A stretch of DNA of 64,000 nt from Ixodes scapularis (GCF_016920785.2 NW_024609880.1:34743152-34807151); one strand, 5' to 3'; positions 35,781-46,787 are shown, counted from the first letter of the stretch. Notes: generated from the sequence alone by a model not told the origin. A program made the numbers and translations.

Positions 35781-36320
35781 CAGTAAGTCTTAGAATAGAA
35801 TAGTTTATTTCAGACATACCTGTGTCATGCATGTGTCTGGGGGGCTGCAGCAAAAGAAGGCATAAAAGCCAAAGAGGTTCAACGGCACAACAACCGACCA
35901 CTTTCTAATCAGAAAACTAAAAAACAAAGGTCGTTACACAGAAAAAAACGTGGTCTTGCATGTGCGCGTGTGGAGAGCGGGATAGGTAATGGCGGACAGG
36001 CGCGCGCGTCGTTCGCACGGCGTTCCTTGTTGCAAGGTGGTTGCTAGGCGGTTGCTATGCGCGACGTCAACCCTGATGAATTGACGTCACACGCACGTAG
36101 ATGGACGCCATATTTAGAAGCTAAGAGGCAGCAAGATGTCACTGGGGACAATACTTGGCCAAGCTGTTGTGCTATCTATGGCTCTGAGTAGCCGGAGGGC
36201 CGTATATACTCTGATCAACCGCATATAAAGGAGCCATCTGCTGCTGCAAGTCGCAACCAAGGCGAGGAGAGGACTTTTTTGGCAACTGCGACGTGCTCGG
36301 TGTCGACGCTGCGTTCCTTA

Positions 36321-36485
36321 GGGGGGTATCCACACAAAAAAGAAATCCTGGGGGTTTCTCCACGGCACGCGGATCCCGCGACGAAAACGTCAAGCTTTAC
36401 GATGTGCAAAAGCCTCGCGTTTTTGTCTCGTGATGCGCGCGTGCCGGGAGAAATCCCCGGGATTTTTCTCTCGTGTGAATGCCCC
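36321..36485. mobile_element. 165 bp MITE with TTA duplication
   Basis: TIRs begin GGGG..TATCCACAC on the left and end GTGTGAATGCCCC on the right; about 75 bp of each arm matches (GAAATCC.GGGG.TTTCTCC.CGGCACGCG). TTA lies directly outside both ends (36318-36320, 36486-36488), a 3 bp duplication compatible with PIF/Harbinger. Its TIRs differ from those of the 14.1 kb element. Confidence 0.7.
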
Positions 36486-36732
36486 TTAAGCAACGAAAGC
36501 AGCTAACGCCACAAGCGCGGGAGCTCGAGGTCGCTGCTTTGAAGCGTTCTTCCACTGAGCGAGCGCGCGCGCTAGAAATGCACCTCTCAGAGCCAGGAGT
36601 GCGTGCTAGCTCGCGCTCCTGGCCGAGGGAGTGTTCGCATGCACGTTGCAAATGAACTGGAAGCTCGCTATCAGCTCGCACTCAGCAGTCGCGCACACAG
36701 CTGTGGGCGCCAGTGAATGCGACGTAGGCAAT

Positions 36733-37966
36733 GTTCCAAAATTTACTCAATCCTACTAAGGGTAAGGGTCTTGTACCTTGGCGTTCTAAAACCTACCTGC
36801 GTCCAGCGTTTTTCAATCTGCGCTGTTACGTGATATTATGGTGCCTGGAGCGGGTCTCCGACTGGTGTGTTTAGCGTCCTATCGCGCCCATACATCAAAA
36901 GTGGTCCCCAAGTGGCAACAAATAACGTCACAGAAGCCGGAGTGTCATGCTGTTGCATGTCGCGATCCTGGTGGTTGGTCGTAGAAATGCTGGCGAAAAC
37001 CACAGGCGAACGCGAGTGTCGCTGTCGTCACGGTGTCCCAGGCGTGCCAACTTCCCCCTGCTTTAGCTTCCGTGGACTGCCGCGTTCAAGAGTGACCAAG
37101 GGGGGTAAAGGTGGTGAGGAGGAGTGGCAAATCCCGCGCGCCGACATCCTGGGTCCCTAGTGAAAGATCGCGAAAGAGAGCGACAGAACACGAGAGAAAG
37201 AAACCAATGTTGCCAGCTGAAGGACGACAGTCGCAATGGTAATCGCGAAGACTGAAAACTCTCAGCAATATAAACAGTGATAATTTAACGTTGTAAACTG
37301 AATTCGGAGCTATTCTAAGGTTTATCAAAAACAGCATACTCATTACGCTGCATTTCTGTCGAAATCTCGAAAATCTAGTAGTTGCGCGGTTCCGTATTTC
37401 CGTGCGCGGCGGCGCGGCTACCCGCGCCCGGAAATGTGAAACTAAACAAGATAACCGAAGCCGGTTATCTGGTTTAGTTTAGTGATGACGGGAGGCCGTA
37501 CATCTGCGGGCTATCCAAAAAGAAGGCTTTGAAAGGAACGCGAATATCTTTCCACCGGTAAGTTCGTGGATTGTTGAAGTTCGTGACACTGCTCTGATGA
37601 TATATTTGTGAAATCGAAGGCAGTTGGTAACCATGTGGGACCCCGAGGGTCTGCCTGCATGCTCCGCCGCTTGCGGCAGCCAGAATGCATGGGAAAATGG
37701 CGGACCTTTTCCTCTAGAGTTAGTATGTATGATCTCTATGAGAGTGACCTGCAGCAGAACAGGCGTCCGCCACACACACCACAGCTATTGGGACGTCGCC
37801 AGGTTCGCGACCGGCGACAGCATGACACTTTTATGGCGTCATCAGGTGGAAATCGAGGGTCTGCTTTTTTGGCCCCGGTAAATACACCAGTCGGAGACGC
37901 GTTCCAGGCACCGTAGTGATAGCATCCGCCGGAGTAACTCGGATCAATTTGGGTGAGATTTGGAAC
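36733..37966. mobile_element. MITE-like element with GTTCCAAA termini, long copy
   Basis: The left end GTTCCAAAATTTACTC and right end GGGTGAGATTTGGAAC are inverted. Internal words near the left (CCTACCTGCGTCC) match the short copy at 6342-6469. Inside, 37440-37480 is a 19 bp stem with one mismatch (AAACTAAACAAGATAACCG). Several frames of 60-100 codons occur but none has a recognisable domain. Termini are short and no target duplication was found. Confidence 0.45.
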
Positions 37967-37969
37967 ACA

Positions 37970-38640
37970 GCCGTAGTTGTGACGCGGCTATTACTCTCGT
38001 CAAGCTTCAGCCTGTTTGCCGCTTGGGGCGGGTCGGGCATCTACTAACAAAACGTCATGCGCAGGCCTTGTCTTCTAGGCGGTATTGTCTTAGCACTGCT
38101 CAAAGTTTTTCTTATATTGACTAATTTCAATGTTTTCGTTGACGCTCAGCAAGTTTCTATGAATATTTTCAGTAACTAAAACGTTAATCAACATATTTTA
38201 GTTACTTAGAAGACATGTCGTTGTAATTAACCCCCATACTATGTCGCCCTAACCGTGTCACACACCTGCACAAACCACATTAATGTTTGTAGCGTTCACG
38301 CCTTTTGTTAACCAAACCTATAAGGCTTAAAAAGAAACACCCTGTTTATCTTACAACGGCAGACGCCATCTTCCGAATGTCGTTTGCTGACGTGAACGCC
38401 GCAACGCTATCTAAAGTTGGACCCGCCGTTGATTTTGGGCCATCCTCTCACAAGTGGGTTTATGTCCCCCAGGTGGCAGTACCCCCCAATCCATGAATGT
38501 CACGTTGTGGGAGGAGCAAAAATAAGTACTCCGCTTTCAGATTCGGCAACAAAACACGCTTGCGAGGGTCGGTTTTTTTGTTTGTTTTTTGTGTGTTTGG
38601 TGACCGTGTTGGGCAAGGTTTATCCAGGAATGCATAGAGA
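37970..38640. other. No recognised feature
   Basis: Noncoding by eye, ending at the 3' boundary of the antisense Penelope-like element. Confidence 0.3.
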
Positions 38641-38896
38641 CTATCTTAGAAAACTAAAAAACGCAAAAAAAACGGACGAAGAAGAAACAGATACATACAA
38701 CACGGACTGACGCTACCTTTCAACTGATTTAATCAAGGCAAACCACTCAGCACAAATACGTGAACACTCTTTCCCATCATGCCAACCAAATTTGGTAAAA
38801 GCAACCCATAAAAACAAACAACAGATGACAATGGTTTAAACATTTATATCAGTTCAACCTGACTACACAAAACCATCTAGATAATAAACTTCCTTG

Positions 38897-39130
38897 TCAT
38901 ATAGTAAAATCGAAGGCATGCTGACGCAGTTGTCCCCTGAGAGCTTTATACGCTTCAACTATTTCCCTCTCAGTCGTGTTATTTGCTCTTTCAATAAATG
39001 TTGTCAATTCTAACGGGATCACAGCCGCACCGCATGCAGTGTACTGCAAGGTGCCACCCGCTATGTTCCGAACCGCTAGACGATGTTCACGCGCCCTTTC
39101 GTTAAAACACCGTTTGTCAAATATACACAC
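38897..39130 (-). pseudogene. Penelope-like GIY-YIG C-terminus
   Basis: The frame reads IFDKRCFNERAREHRLAVRN and later TFIERANNTTEREIVEAY. This fits the second half of the GIY-YIG domain of Penelope-like elements ('...QTGRC.N.RLREH...V', then 'R....TREI.EA' with the catalytic glutamate). The YVGQTG start is degraded to an IFDK-like stretch. Confidence 0.75.
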
Positions 39131-39559
39131 GCCCTCACCATTAGCGGAATCTCGTCAACAACATTAGAGGCACAAGATATGCACTGAGTGATGTGCTTCT
39201 TCGAGCATTGAACACGTTTCTGTCTAGTCATCCTAGGACACATTTATGCCAGCTTGCATGAGGCGGAGAAACCAACGTTGACATCGCACTTAATTGCAAT
39301 TTTTTTTAAGGTTATGCGACACCTTGTGTAAATAAGGTATCACTTGACTTTTTTTTTTCTTTTTCTTGCTTACCGTTTCCTGTGTGGCCTTTAGTTATGA
39401 TATTTTGTAGAAGATTTTCACACACACTGGTAATCAAGCTGGCGGGGTAGCCCACCGTGTCTAAGCGTTCTACCTGAAGTTCAAAGCTAGACGTCAATGC
39501 ATGATGGCAGCTTTTGGTCAGAGCAGCTTGAAGACATCTCAGAGCGATTCCTCGCTTTA

Positions 39560-40251
39560 TCAGCTTAGGATGAGCGCTATCAAAAGACAATATATGCTCT
39601 TTTTCGAACGTGGTTTATACAACCAGCTCACGTGTTCATCTGTAAAAGTAAGCTGTAGGTCTAAAAACTGAATGCACTTGTTCATGGGAACCTCACACGT
39701 GAATTTCAATCCGTCCGACTTAGCCTCAAACAAGTTGACGACCCCTCCCCCCCCCCCCCCCCCCCCCATTTGTAACAATATCATTAAAACACATACCGAG
39801 GTGATCATCCACAATAACCAGAAAATCGTCTTCATATCTAAAACTCTTAAGCACATGCATCTCCTTAGGCCCTCCAATATGCGCTTGTCCATGGATGCTA
39901 AAAAAGATCACACAAAACTGGGGCTATCGAGGAACCAATACAAATACCCGCTTTTCGGATATAAAACTCATCTTCAATGTTGACGACCTTCGACCGCAAA
40001 TAAAATTCCAACAACGCTAAAAAGCGGTCCCTGCTAACACCTGTAAATTTTTGAAACCCATTTTCTCCTGATTGATTGACCTCGTCCCGAACAGCATTAA
40101 AGAGCCCTCCGTGTGGTACCAAATAAAAGAAATCTTCTACATTAATCGAGAATGCGAAATGCTCATTCGGCATTACCATCTGTAGAACCTGTACTACTTC
40201 CTTTGAGCTGATGTTGTAAAAATCGGCTAACCTAAACTTGCCACGTGCCAC
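39560..40251 (-). pseudogene. Penelope-like reverse transcriptase core
   Basis: One frame covers motif A (FAFSINVEDFFYLVPHGGL), then FLALLEFYLRS, and motif B (KAGICIGSSIAPVLCDLF). The next frame carries the remainder with LEAKSDGLKFTCEVPMN-like residues, IQFLDLQLTFTDEHVSWLY and PRSKKS. The FRYVDDFLVI box must be read in a third frame as RYEDDFLVIVDDHLGM. A run of 21 C at 39747-39767 falls inside the coding region where the sister copy has none. Confidence 0.85.
39747..39767. repeat. C21 run inside Penelope-like RT
   Basis: The minus strand reads ACAAAT, then G21, then TCGTCAACTTGTTTGAGG. The sister element at about 41370 reads ACAAATGTCAACTTGTTTGAGG with no run. The homopolymer is therefore an addition to this copy. 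Confidence 0.85.
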
Positions 40252-41424
40252 CCTCTATAACACTGACTCGTAGAGGGCATTCAGGTATATGAGCCTTTCC
40301 TGGGACAAACAATTCCAGAAAACCTCTCTCCGCATTTGTTGCAGCTTTTCTAGCGCTCTCTAGCTGTAATTTTGTGAGCAACCTGAGTGCTGCTCTTTTT
40401 TTTTGTTGTTTAGGACGAACATTTTTTACTGGCAGGAAACACTTCGCAGTAACGGCAGTTGTCGTATCCTAAAGAAGGCCCTGAGGCAGCACGAAAAAAA
40501 AACACAAAAAAACCTCTTCGTCCGCCTCTGCCACTAGTCAGCCCACTCTCATTTAAAGCAATAACCACTGCCTCGAAGGAAGGCTTTTTCTTTGGCCCCT
40601 GAGTCACTGTGCGCCATCGCTGATGGCTCTCTCTCGGGCTTGATCTCCCACACGGTCAGCAACCTAGCGTACCATGGCAAGAGGCTCATGTCGTCTAGAC
40701 AAGGGCTCGTAGCTGAACTTCGGTCTCTTCTTCAGAATTGCTTCTACATCTCCAGGTAGGTTTGCATATCCCAGAATGGTGACGTCGTTAGCAGCTGTAG
40801 CTGCGGTGTTGTGTCTATTCGGTAGATTCAACCGAGCTCGTTGGCATATAAACTCTGTTGATTGGTACAGAGCGAGACACTGTTAGCGCAAACAAGCGAT
40901 CGCCGGCTTTTCCAGTTTTTCTCTTTGAAATCAAGGGATGTCATCCAAGTTCTTATTGCTACGGAAAGAGCTCATTTAGTTCTATAATGTAAGCGAAAAC
41001 ATTCCGTGCTCGCTAATACTATTCAGAAATAACATGCGAAAATGCGCCGGTGTTGTGTTCGCGCTAACAGTGTCGCGATGTGTACGTTAGCTTCCTGTAC
41101 TCTGCATACCGGCGTTCGCGTTGTTGAAATTTTATCTGCTGCCGACAGTCTTCAACTTTGACGTTGAGTTTGATGTTTGATGTGCAAAAAGCGGATATTT
41201 GTATTTGTTCCTCGGTAGCCCCACTTTTGCGTGATATATTTTTAGCATCCATGGACAAGCGCATATTGAAAGACCTTCATGAGATGCATGTGCTTAAGAT
41301 ATTTAGATATGTACACGATTTTCTGGTTATTGTGGATGATCACTCGGGAATGTGTGTTATTGATATTATTACAAATGTCAACTTGTTTGAGGCCAAGTCG
41401 GACGGATTGAAGTTCACCTGGGAG

Positions 41425-41974
41425 CAACGTTACTAAAACACTCAGTTGGGAAACTCGAAGTCGAAACCTGGGCCGCTGGCGTCCACCGAGACCGAGCTAA
41501 ATGCGACAACAGCGCCACTCTTTTTCGTTTGTCTGTACTATGGTCACTCGAGCTTTGTGAAAGCCTGTTTTTTGCGTAAAAACAAACGGAAAAACTCTTT
41601 TTGTATGAAATTTATTGGAGTTTAGTACCATATGATGGGCGCATGATGTTTTTATCCTCTTTAGTTCGCAAGGTTTTGCGGAACAATTAATATTGTTTTT
41701 ATACAACCATGCCTCAGCGGGCCTTTCAGGTAGCGCGTCCAGACCTAGGTGCATTTTAACTTCGGCAGTTCGACGCGGCGCGTCCGCTGGGGAGACGGGG
41801 GTTCACCCCTGTCAAAGCCAAAAATAGAAGTCACGTGCAGTTTCTCGAGTGGCCGCTGCGGGAGAAATGGTGGCGTTGTGTTCGTCATTAGCTCGGTGCT
41901 CGGAGACAGATTGGGGCCACTTTTTCAAAGCTGTCTCTATGGGAGTTTCCTAACTGAGTGTTTTAGTAACGTTG
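41425..41974. mobile_element. 550 bp DNA element with 32 bp TIRs and 8 bp duplication
   Basis: TIRs start CAACGTTACTAAAACACTC on both ends, with a single mismatch in 32 bp. CCTGGGAG flanks both sides (41417-41424 and 41975-41982), and removal of the element plus one copy restores the Penelope reading frame (FTWELPMD). The 8 bp duplication points to hAT or P superfamily. No transposase is present, so this is a non-autonomous copy. Confidence 0.9.
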
Positions 41975-42162
41975 CCTGGGAGCTTCCCATGGACGAGTCC
42001 ATTCAGTTTTTAGGCCCACAGCTTACTTTTACAGAAAAGTCGTGGGCCGGTTGTATAAACCAAGTTAAAAAAGAGCCTATTATCTTTTTATAGCGCTCAT
42101 TCTAAGCTGATAATGAGAGGAATTGCTCTCGCCTGTCTTCAGGCTACTTTGACAAAACACTG

Positions 42163-42184
42163 CCCCCCCCCCCCCCCCCCCCCC
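42163..42184. repeat. C22 run inside Penelope-like element
   Basis: The plus copy reads CACTG, then C22, then ATCAAGCTTTGAC. The corresponding part of the antisense copy reads CTGCCATCATGC. The run appears to have grown from a short CC. Confidence 0.75.
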
Positions 42185-42197
42185 ATCAAGCTTTGAC

Positions 42198-43703
42198 TTA
42201 CTATACTTCGTTTCAGCTGAGGTCAGCTGAAACGAACCGAGCGCGGCCTATGTTATGAGCCGATGGGCCAATCATACAGCGCAAAAAGCGCAGCGTCATG
42301 GCGTGCTCTCTGCGCTTTGTAGAACTAGCCGGCAGAGGAGCACGCACAGAGTAACGGTGAATGGTTGAAAAAACCCCGAGACTGCGGGTAAACGACACAA
42401 CACTAAAAAGTCTCTAACACAGCTGAAATTTTTATTTTCCAAACCTGGTTATATAGGCACTTCGATACAAAAGAAAAAAAGGGGGAGAGGGTGAGAACCT
42501 CAAAGAATGCCACTTTCCACCAACGTAACCTCTTGACTAAACAACAAGGACAACAGACTCTGCGTCACGCACTTCACTTACCTTTGACCCCTCGCTACCG
42601 CCAAACACACTGGTAACCCCAAGCCCAGTAACACATATACAAAAAAGAAAAAAAGAAAAAGAAAAAGGAAAGAACGACCCATCGTCCCTTCTACCCGAAA
42701 ACCGACAGACATAAACCTTGAAGGTCAGAACTTTTCACAGCCTAAGGAAACGCCGCAGTTCATTGTCCAACCCAAACGACGGCTTATTAACTGCATTCCC
42801 GTGACCTAATATCGTTAATGACTCTTTTATCAACCGCTTATGATCATCTTTTTCCCGCAACTCTACTGAAGTTAGATGCCACAACGGTACACAGTTTCTA
42901 CATTCGATAACATGTTTTGACACTTCGGAGTACGGGTCTTGGCACTTTGACACTTCGGAGTACGGGTCGGGACAAAACATGTTATCGAATGTAGAAACTG
43001 TGTACCGTTGTGGCATCTAACTTCAGTAGAGTTGCGGGAAAAAGATGATCATAAGCGGTTGATAAAAGAGTCATTAACGATATTAGGTCACGGGAATGCA
43101 GTTAATAAGCCGTCGTTTGGGTTGGACAATGAACTGCGGCGTTTCCTTAGGCTGTGAAAAGTTCTGACCTTCAAGGTTTATGTCTGTCGGTTTTCGGGTA
43201 GAAGGGACGATGGGTCGTTCTTTCCTTTTTCTTTTTCTTTTTTTCTTTTTTGTATATGTGTTACTGGGCTTGGGGTTACCAGTGTGTTTGGCGGTAGCGA
43301 GGGGTCAAAGATAAGTGAAGTGCGTGACGTAGAGTCTGTTGTCCTTGTTGTTTAGTCAAGAGGTTACGTTGGTGGAAAGTGGCATTCTTTGAGGTTCTCA
43401 CCCTCTCCCCCTTTTTTCTTTTGTATCGAAGTGCCTATATAACCAGGTTTGGAAAATAAAAATTTCAGCTGTGTTAGAGACTTTTTAGTGTTGTGTCGTT
43501 TACCCGCAGTCTCGGGGTTTTTTCAACCATGTGCAATGTACACCAGCTCGTTTGCGCCCTTACTTTTTGTTCAATAACGGTGAATACCGGCTGGTCCTAT
43601 CAACTGCAGAAAGCACGCCATGACGTTGTGCCTCTTTTGCTGTTTGATTGGCCCTTCGGCTCATAACATCTGCCGCGCTCGTACCTAAGCTGAAACGAAG
43701 TAT
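42198..43703. mobile_element. Inverted-repeat element with 9 bp duplication
   Basis: AGCTTTGAC occurs at 42189-42197 and 43704-43712, flanking ends that share ATACTTCGTTTCAGCT in inverted form. About 160 bp of each outer arm are alignable (GAGCGCGGC, GTTATGAGCCGA.GGGCCAATCA, CGTCATGGCGTGCT) with clear divergence. A 9 bp duplication favours a Mutator-like element. The inner part, 42361-43530, is a separate and much more similar inverted pair. Confidence 0.7.
42361..43530. repeat. Near-perfect inverted pair of Penelope-like 3' ends
   Basis: The arms 42361-42919 and 42973-43530 are reverse complements with about three differences by eye. Reading outward from the centre, each arm encodes HVIECRNCVPLWHLTSVEL, LIKESLTILGHGNAVNKPS and LDNELRRFLRL followed by a stop and a 3' UTR. 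This fits the end of a GIY-YIG domain of a Penelope-like element of a different subfamily. The 53 bp spacer holds a direct repeat of GACACTTCGGAGTACGGGTC. Head-to-head inverted copies are known for Penelope elements, though an assembly hairpin artefact must be excluded. Confidence 0.75.
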
Positions 43704-44138
43704 AGCTTTGACCTTCAGGTAGAGGGCTTAGACGAGGCAGACTACACCGCCTGCGTGATTGCCAGCGTGTGTGAAAAGCTCCTACAAAATATCAAAAGTA
43801 AAGGCAACACAGGGGACGGTAAGCGAGAACAAGATAAAAAGTGAAGAGTTCGAGAGTTAGCTTATTAACACAAGGTGTCGCATAACCTTAAAAAATTGCA
43901 ATTAATTACGATGTCAATGTTGTTTTTTCTGCTCCATGCAAGCTGACGAAAATTTGTACCCTGATGACTAGACAGAAACGTGTTCAATTCTCGAAGAAGC
44001 AAGTCACTCAGTACACAGCGTCTGCCCCTGTTGTTTACGAGATTCCGCTAACGGTGCGGGCGTGGGTATATTTGACAAACGGTGTTTTAACGAAAGGGCG
44101 CGTGAACATCGTCTAGCGGTTCATAACAAAGCGGGGAA

Positions 44139-44150
44139 GGGGGGGGGGGG
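44139..44150. repeat. G12 run inside Penelope-like element
   Basis: The plus copy reads AGCGGGGAA, G12, CACCTTGCAG. The antisense copy, reverse complemented, reads AGCGGGTGGCACCTTGCAG. The run expands a short GGG/GG site. Confidence 0.75.
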
Positions 44151-44800
44151 CACCTTGCAGTTCACTGCATGTGGTGCGGGTGTGATCGTATGTTAGAATT
44201 AACCAAATTTATTAAAACAACAAATAACAAGACTGAGAGGTAACTAGTTAAAGCGTATTTTATAAAGTTCTCAGGTGACAACTACGTCTACACGCCATCG
44301 ATTTTACTATACGACAAGGAAGTTTTTTGCCTAGACGGTTTTGTGTAGTTTCGTTGAACTGATATGAATGTTTAAATCATTGCCATCTGTTCTTTGTGTT
44401 TATGGGTTGCTTTGATCAGATGTGGTTGGCATGATGGGAAAGAGTGTTTACGCATGTGTGCTGGGTTGTTTGCCTTGACTAAATCAGTTGAAAGTTAGCG
44501 GCAGACCGTATTGCATGTGTCTCTTCTTGTTCCGTGTTTTTTTGCCCGCTTTAGCCATCTAGATCACAATGAACACTCTAGCCCAATCCAAAGCTCTAAT
44601 TCAGCGTAGTATTTTAATCGTCCTCCGGATAACGTGTCCAGGAGAGCGTGTATGTTTAAGGACTAAACAGTCGTTGTTTACGTGTAAATACATGTTTAGG
44701 CTGGCCTTTCGGCTACCGCCTTTTTTCTTTCCTTCTTAAAGTCTTTCTGTTTTGTTCGTGTTTACATTTCAAGAAACAGCCGAAATTTTTAAATGTATTT

Positions 44801-45013
44801 CAAGTCGACGTCACACTGCTTATGCATCACATAAAAAACAGTCTGCATACAGAATCGACCGCGAGTCACTGCTAGCTCCTTGCTTCGAATGCCGCAAGGC
44901 AATGTGTTCGAGGAGAAAACTTAAGCTTGCGGCATTCGAACCACGGATATTGTGGTGACTCGTGTTTGCAGACTGTCTTTTGTATAATGGTATGAGCAGT
45001 GTGACCCCGGCTT
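44801..45013. mobile_element. 213 bp hairpin MITE
   Basis: The left end CAAGTCGACGTCACACTGC pairs with a right end reading GCAGTGTGACCCCGGCTT. Arms of about 80 bp continue with matching blocks (ACAGTCTGCA, CGAGTCAC, TTCGAATGCCGCAAG). No protein and no firm target duplication. Confidence 0.65.
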
Positions 45014-45029
45014 AAGAGGACGAGTCTGC

Positions 45030-45195
45030 AAGCAAAGCAGATTGCTGTGTGTATGTTTATACAGCCGGAAGTTAATCTGCCTCAGTCGGCGTCTGGTGTC
45101 TCAGCTGTAGATGAACAATTTAGCCAGTGCGGTGCAACCGCTAGCCTGGGGTCTTTAACGCACACCACGCAGTAGTGATGCACGGCCGCACGCCG
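45030..45195 (-). repeat. Second copy of the 19.3 kb dispersed repeat
   Basis: Reverse complement of 19290-19425 (GTTTATACAG.CGGAAGTTA, GGTGTCTCAGCTGTAGATGA, GCGGT.CAACCGC). It directly precedes the poly-G units. Confidence 0.6.
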
Positions 45196-45515
45196 GTACA
45201 GGGCCGTACCCAGAAAAAAATTTCAGGGGGGGGGGGGGGGGGGGGTTTCGGGAACAACGGCGGCCATTTTGTCTTATTTTCGCCTATGAATCATGTGCAT
45301 CGGTGGCATATAATGGAGAGGTATAGCAAACCGAAGAACCGGTCCCGGTTTGGTACCCGGTAGCCGACCGGTGCCACTGCGCGTGCGCAGAGGTGGAGAT
45401 TAAAATCGGCTGGCTGCAAGTGCACCGACCAGGGCCGTACCCAGAAAAAAATTTCGGGGGGGGGGGGGGGGGGGTCAGAACCCCCTAACCCCCTCCCCCC
45501 CCCCCCCCCCCCCTC
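45196..45515 (+). repeat. Two units of GGGCCGTACCCAG...TTTC followed by poly-G
   Basis: The same 25 bp leader (GGGCCGTACCCAGAAAAAAA then TTTC) occurs at 45201 and 45432, each followed by a G run (20 at 45226-45245, 19 at 45456-45474). The second unit continues into AGAACCCCCTAACCCCC and a C19 run (45495-45513), which is complementary to the G run and could form a hairpin. Leaders like this are seen at the ends of invertebrate DNA elements, but I cannot name the family. Confidence 0.65.
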
Positions 45516-46082
45516 GACATAGTCCGCACCCCAAGCGCCGAGGGCCGGGAATCTACCGTCCGAGCGGTCACACTCTCTCCGAGCAAAACAGAGTTGTGTG
45601 ACACATTTGCTTTTTACATCTTTCTGCATGATCATGATCGCAACATCACGTGCACCCTATTTTCAACCATGGAAAGTCACTACACTTCACACTTACGCGC
45701 TTATTGAAACCATATACCAACATATACATATGATTACAACAGTTTCTCGCTACTACTGCAAGGTTTTTTTGCGGCTTCTGGTTGGCCAAGAGAAAATGTC
45801 AAGCCCACTTGCTGCTACTGGTGCACGCACTGGCTCTGCCCGCGCCTCCCATTGACCAAACTCTCCCTACACACGGCTCTGAGTTGAGACTGCAGTGGGA
45901 GCTACGTGCCCACCGAACCAATCAGCCGCCTTCCTTTCATCACCTGACCCAGTCCTCGGTGTGTGGGTATGAGCGGGAGCGTGATCACGTGGTGAAAAAG
46001 GGGTGTATGACTGGTCCATTGAGGACGTAGCTTTCACCGCAGTCTCAGCTTAGGGATGAATGGAATATAGTCAGCGCGCAAG

Positions 46083-46274
46083 ATGGACACCAAGCCCCGG
46101 CCTCCCAAGAAGTTGGTGTTTACAAGACGGCCGCTGTCTTCATTGGCCTCCTCGCTCGAAACCCTATGCCGAAGAACCAGCGTGCACCAGCACGCGACAC
46201 GGAGCTTCATCAACGGCTGCCCGTACGCAGAGGAGCTGGCATCTCCTCCGTTCAAGACGGGTGCTTTCGGTTGA
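46083..46274 (+). CDS. Weak candidate coding exon (63 codons)
   Basis: An ATG in good context (CAAGATGG) opens MDTKPRPPKKLVFTRRPLSS, a basic, proline- and serine-rich frame ending at 46274. A CCAAT-type box (AACCAATCAG) lies about 165 bp upstream, and the interval is GC-richer than its surroundings. No domain, no paralogue and no obvious second exon are seen, so this may be chance. It is outside the Harbinger element. 45520-46080 holds nothing else recognised. Confidence 0.2.
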   Translation: MDTKPRPPKKLVFTRRPLSSLASSLETLCRRTSVHQHATRSFINGCPYAEELASPPFKTGAFG

Positions 46275-46399
46275 TCGCAGTGCTGTGAAATTAATTGTTT
46301 CTCTTTCGGTTTTTCTCCTAAGGGAACGTTTTTATCATAAATGCCTGTGAACTCAACAGCAGCCGTTAAGCTGACATTTTCCTCTGACTGCAACTATCT

Positions 46400-46787
46400 C
46401 AAATTTGACTAACTTTCCTCGGATATGAAGTTTTTTTGTTTTTTTTTTCATTATCAATTTTCATTGACTATTTGTGTGTATTGGAAGATAAGCGTCGTGT
46501 TCTGGATATTTTTATTATTGTAGTCTCCTATAGCTAACGTAAAAAAAATATTAAGAACGGGAGAGCAGTAGTTTTTCGTTCTGCTTTAATGGGGTACGGA
46601 AGCGGAATTTTAGCGCCTATTTCTTTGTGTAGACATGATCTCCTTCATGACAGCAGCTCACAAAAAGCAGTCTTTTGTCTGTAAATGCAAGAAAAGCAAT
46701 ATTAAAACAAATGAAACAATTTGCTAATACCACCTGGTAGTTGAGGTCAGAGCCTTGTTGGAATGTCTCACGTAACGGGCCCATCAG
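46400..46787. other. No recognised feature; left flank of the Harbinger element
   Basis: AT-rich sequence leading to the CAG (46785-46787) that borders the left terminal repeat. A second GGGCCC-type word (ACGGGCCCATCAGGGCCCG) overlaps the junction and makes a short palindrome. Confidence 0.4.

Larger units (their letters stand above)
38640..40900 (-). mobile_element. Decayed Penelope-like element, antisense
   Basis: Minus-strand order from 40900: LPNRHNTAAT, ANDVTILGYANLPGDVEAIL, KRPKFSYEPLS (the usual N-terminal block), a deleted middle part, then the RT core, then a C-terminal GIY-YIG domain ending near 38897, and a 3' UTR to about 38640. Frameshifts, a C21 run and T/A-rich insertions break it. 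It faces away from its relative at 41145-44565; the two are about 75-80% alike by eye in shared parts. Confidence 0.85.
41145..44565 (+). mobile_element. Penelope-like element, plus strand, with two nested insertions
   Basis: RT begins 5'-truncated at about 41145 with KADICICSSVAPLLRDIF, VLKIFRYVHDFLVIVDDH (YVDD changed to YVHD) and NLFEAKSDGLKFTWE. It is cut at 41424 by a 550 bp DNA element and resumes at 41975 as ELPMDESIQFLGPQLTF. It is cut again at about 42197 by an inverted-repeat element and resumes at 43704. GIY-YIG remnants (NGVLTKGRVNIV-like frames) follow near 44050-44300, and the 3' end matches the other copy to about 44565. Confidence 0.83.

Noticed and set aside
39672..39983. Plus-strand ORF with a proline run
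   Set aside because: It is the antisense shadow of the Penelope RT; the prolines come from the C21 homopolymer.
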